Source: Puccinellia tenuiflora
Lineage: Eukaryota; Streptophyta; Magnoliopsida; Poales; Poaceae
Direction: 5' to 3'
Assembly (NCBI GenBank): GCA_012064385.1
Contig: QRDG01000240.1
Coordinates: forward strand, 1,161,332 to 1,225,331
DNA length: 64,000 nucleotides
The notes beneath the pieces were generated by a model. The model saw only the letters and a program-made list of their open reading frames with translations. It was not told the DNA's origin and searched no databases. Positions 61,264-64,000 of this stretch are shown in pieces; the first letter of the stretch is position 1; each line of letters starts with the position of its first letter. The position numbers and the translations under genes are program-made.

Positions 61264-61602
61264 CTAGAAGCTACCGACTTGGCATGGTGGAGACGTTGTG
61301 GAAGACCATCGCATTTCGCTCGTTCTGAATCTCCTAAGAGGAAGCATGGTGAGAGAGGTTAAAGATTTTCTTATAGTCCCATGAAGGTTGATTAATGATT
61401 CCCACCGTTCTTTGACCGAGTGGAAAGATGACCAAGGCGTTGTGTCCACTGTGGATTCCTCAAGCCAAGAGACAAGCTTATTCCAAATCTTAAGAGAGTA
61501 GAGACTCTTTAAAAGAAGATAGCCAGCGAATTCGGTTCTCTTTTGCATAATTAGCAAAGACCATAATTTGGCCATCCCGACGTTAAAGGCGGCGGCAATC
61601 AA
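61264..61602 (-). mobile_element. LINE C-terminal fragment
   Basis: The minus-strand frame encodes a LINE zinc-finger tail (SLKIWNKLVSWLEESTVD, WSSFHSVKERWESLINLHG). It is not the same LINE as the one at 59721, as orientation and sequence differ. The rest of the element is absent. Confidence 0.7.
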
Positions 61603-62995
61603 TCACAACCACCAGAGATCAATCAACTCACTTATACGTGTATACCGTACGACAGTCGATTTTTCTGCGCCCCCCGTTTGACGTGGTGCTTCTTGTCGTC
61701 GGAAGGGGTGTGTGGACACCGGGGCGGTGGCCCTGTGAGGATGGCCGAGGTGACCATCGTGGAGGCTGGGGTGTGGATCGTGGATCTTCCCTTGGGCAGT
61801 CATGAGGAACTCGTTGTGGTGTGACGTGCTACGACAGATGTGTTATGTGGTGGGGTTAGGCAGACGTCAAGTCAGTTACTCTGTGCAGTATGTGGTACTC
61901 TTGTGATCTGGTGTGTTTAGCACCTCAAATCTTCCGGATTTTTTCCCTCCCCAAGGACAGAAGGATGTCTATGTGAAAGCCTTGAAGTAGCACTCGGTCG
62001 GTGTCGCCGGTGTTGCTTTTTGGCACCATTTCTCCAAGAGGCATTGACGAGGTGTTCCTTTTCTACTCCCATGGGGATCGTTAGGTTGTTAGGGCAAAGA
62101 AGCACTAGCTTCGGTATGCCGAAGCATGCAATGGAGGCGGCTACCTTTTTGGAGGCATAGCCTTGGATACATTGCGTGCGGCCGTTGCACTTATTTTTGT
62201 GATGTCGAGGTCAGTGTATGCCAGGAAAGCGACCATGGGTGGTTGGCGCTGGTAAGACGATACGATAGAGAGAAAAATGGCCACGGGAGGGCTTAGAACA
62301 CCTACATGGCCCGGGGAGAAAGACCACCCGTGGCATGAGAGGGTTCTGGCAAAATTACTAGGAAAAGGGTAGAACAATACTCATCATAATAGTTAGTGAA
62401 ATAGATTGAATTTTAACTCACCGGGGAAATGGTCATGGTTTTTTTTTGGCAAATTAATAAGTAAACTTTGATTGATTCATAGTGTTTTTTGTTTGAAAAT
62501 TTTATCAAAAAATTGACCGAATCTGACATAAACTTGACAGACCCACAAAATAATTGGGAAAAAGGTTAAAAAAACTCATAAGTAGTAGTAATTAATGAAC
62601 ATGGTAAAACCTCGGCATGGTAAAACATCTTATATATTGTAATACGGAGATCGAGAGTAGTATTCGAAACAAACCGCATATCTATACATGAGGTAGTTTG
62701 CTAAAACAAACCGTGTAGGAGTTGAGTCGTACTCCCTCTGGTTTTAGGTGGCACGCGTGCTGCGACTGCGAATCCGCCCAGGAGCATGCATCTGCGATTT
62801 CACGCGAGAAAACTAGTATGCGTGTGGTGCAGGGCTAGCTATACCTGTGGCTACTACTCCATTACCACATGGCTACTGAGACGACAGTACTGCACAGTAC
62901 ACGGGATTTGACTGTGAATTTGACCGAAAATAACCAGAAATCGGAAAGAAATTCACGAAATAAACGTTGGCCGAAACTATTTCATGAAATAACCT
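61603..62995. other. Intergenic DNA with no recognised gene
   Basis: Short frames exist on both strands but none shows a domain. The region is mixed in composition and may contain the remains of a further transposon. I see nothing I can name. Confidence 0.4.
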
Positions 62996-62998
62996 TTT

Positions 62999-63165
62999 TG
63001 TGTAGCGCCTCGCAATCAGGCGCTATACTATGCGGCGTAGCGCCTCCGCGCGAGGCACTACACATCCTGCCAGCGTGGCGTCCGTGGGGCCCAATCGTGG
63101 TCGTGTAGCGCCTTTGCGAAAGGCGCTGTGCTATGGTATTGTAGCGCCTTGATGTAAGGCGCTAT
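62999..63165. repeat. GTAGCGCC / GGCGCTA inverted short repeats
   Basis: Pairs such as TGTAGCGCC...GGCGCTAT, GTAGCGCC...GAGGCACTACA, TGTAGCGCC...AGGCGCTGTG and TGTAGCGCC...AGGCGCTATG follow each other, each with a short loop. This is the style of subterminal repeats in grass DNA transposons. It lies about 590 bases before the GRF zinc-finger start. Confidence 0.75.
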
Positions 63166-63399
63166 GCCCTGTGACCTAAATCGCGCGTCCGTTTCTCCCG
63201 AGCCATACGTTGCCCATTCCATTCCATCCGAGACACTTGGGCAGGGACGAAGTGGCGGCGGCGGCGGCGGCGGTGTTCCATCCCCTCCTCTAATCCTCCA
63301 CTGAATCCTCTCCGATTTGAAAGAAAAGTGAGGGGATTTTCTCCCCAAATATTTTCCCGAGGTATTCTTCTCCGATCCCCTCCATTTGTCTATGATTTG

Positions 63400-63560
63400 T
63401 CCTTGGATTTGTAGTTTGTTTTTATGGATGGTAGCCTAGATTGATATGTGTTAGTGGTCTCCGATTTTTAGATGCTATCCTAGATTGATATGTGTTAGTG
63501 ATCTCCGATTTGTAGTGTGTTAGTGCTCTCCGATTTGTAGATGATATCCCCAAATAGATT
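63400..63560. repeat. Short tandem repeat in 5' region of GRF gene
   Basis: A unit like ATGCTATCCTAGATTGATAT followed by GTGTTAGTGATCTCCGATTT occurs about three times with partial copies (for example near 63430, 63470 and 63510). It is non-coding and may lie in an untranslated leader or intron. Confidence 0.7.
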
Positions 63561-63754
63561 GATATCTTGACTCAAGCTTAGATCCAAATCCAATGGCTAT
63601 TTCATTTTGATTTAATTGTGCAAATAATAGGATGTTTGTAATATCATTACCATTAGGATAGGTATACTATTTATTTGTAAAATAGTTATAGGTCACTTAT
63701 TTGTCAATGTTAGAAAATTGATTATGCATGTTTAAAAATGTATAGGTTAGTTAA

Positions 63755-64000
63755 ATGGCCTCCTCCGAGCCTAGTGATAGGCCTCCTTGTGCTGATCAAG
63801 AATGGAGGCCACGAAAAGCGAACCATAGCAATTTGTGGTTGGAAGGTAAAGACAAAGGGGTGAAAACTCCTACTTGTTGGTGCAATGATCCATGTATTGT
63901 GAAAGTGTGCACGGAGAATTCCGACACCAGAGGAAGAAGGTTCTTCATGTGTCCCAACTACACCCGTTCTCCTGAACGTCCAAGAAATGCATATGATCGC
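63755..64000 (+). CDS. GRF-type zinc-finger protein, truncated by the window end
   Basis: The frame opens at ATG 63755 and stays open for 82 codons to the window edge. Residues 40-75 contain a GRF-type zinc-binding pattern: CWCNDPCIVKVCTENSDTRG then RRFFMCPNYT. GRF fingers bind single-stranded nucleic acid and in grasses are frequent in transposon-associated genes. Inverted GTAGCGCC repeats just upstream support a transposon origin. No further domain can be seen because the gene continues beyond the window. The function is unknown. Confidence 0.72.
   Translation, partial: MASSEPSDRPPCADQEWRPRKANHSNLWLEGKDKGVKTPTCWCNDPCIVKVCTENSDTRGRRFFMCPNYTRSPERPRNAYDR

Overview
The window is nuclear DNA of a grass, most likely Triticeae (wheat, barley, Aegilops or rye type). 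Coding sequence is cut by GT...AG introns and surrounded by nested transposable elements: a CACTA element starting CACTACGGGAGA, Mutator-like elements, several decayed L1-type LINEs and a Stowaway-like MITE. Gene families are plant or grass ones: F-box/DUF295, ankyrin-TPR, DUF3615, a NOP56/58-like gene and a GRF zinc finger. No bacterial features, tRNA, rRNA or CRISPR array were seen. All calls come from reading the sequence; no database search was possible.

Layout. (1) Positions 1-29.25 kb are a tandem segmental duplication. Copy A (1 to about 12.26 kb) and copy B (about 13.63-29.25 kb) carry the same series: an AT-rich degenerate array, a GC-rich block, an F-box/DUF295 pseudogene on the minus strand, and two related LINE relics on either side of a roughly 0.95-kb tandem repeat. 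Copy B also holds a 3148-bp CACTA element with a clean CTG target-site duplication (the empty site survives in copy A) and an extra in-frame exon. Copy A ends at a CACTA-type terminus whose empty site survives in copy B. (2) At 30.1-31.4 kb is a third F-box/DUF295 paralogue, inverted, intronless in its coding region and open throughout. (3) At 32.6-39.5 kb is a seven-exon NOP56/58-like pseudogene whose third intron holds a 4.2-kb near-palindromic foldback element made of two LINE-containing arms. (4) At 39.8-45.8 kb are transposons: an unclassified element with CCGGTACTTCCGG-like repeats, a hairpin MITE candidate, and a 2537-bp Mutator-like deletion derivative with a perfect 9-bp target duplication. 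(5) At 46.25-52.2 kb is an ankyrin-TPR gene in which a 5'-truncated LINE landed in the eighth exon. The predicted splice product stays open through the LINE and encodes a 526-residue ankyrin-TPR-(reverse-transcriptase zinc-finger) fusion. (6) At 53.2-56.9 kb is a DUF3615 gene on the minus strand. (7) At 57.2-62 kb are an inverted-repeat element with a 50-bp minisatellite, a duplicated piece of the DUF3615 5' end, and two LINE fragments. (8) At 63.75 kb a GRF zinc-finger coding region begins and runs off the window.

The genes do not form a pathway. The unity of the window is evolutionary: local duplication plus transposon insertion has broken, copied, re-exonised and fused ordinary plant genes. 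The likely functional genes are the F-box gene at 30.1 kb, the DUF3615 gene, and possibly the ankyrin-TPR-LINE chimera.
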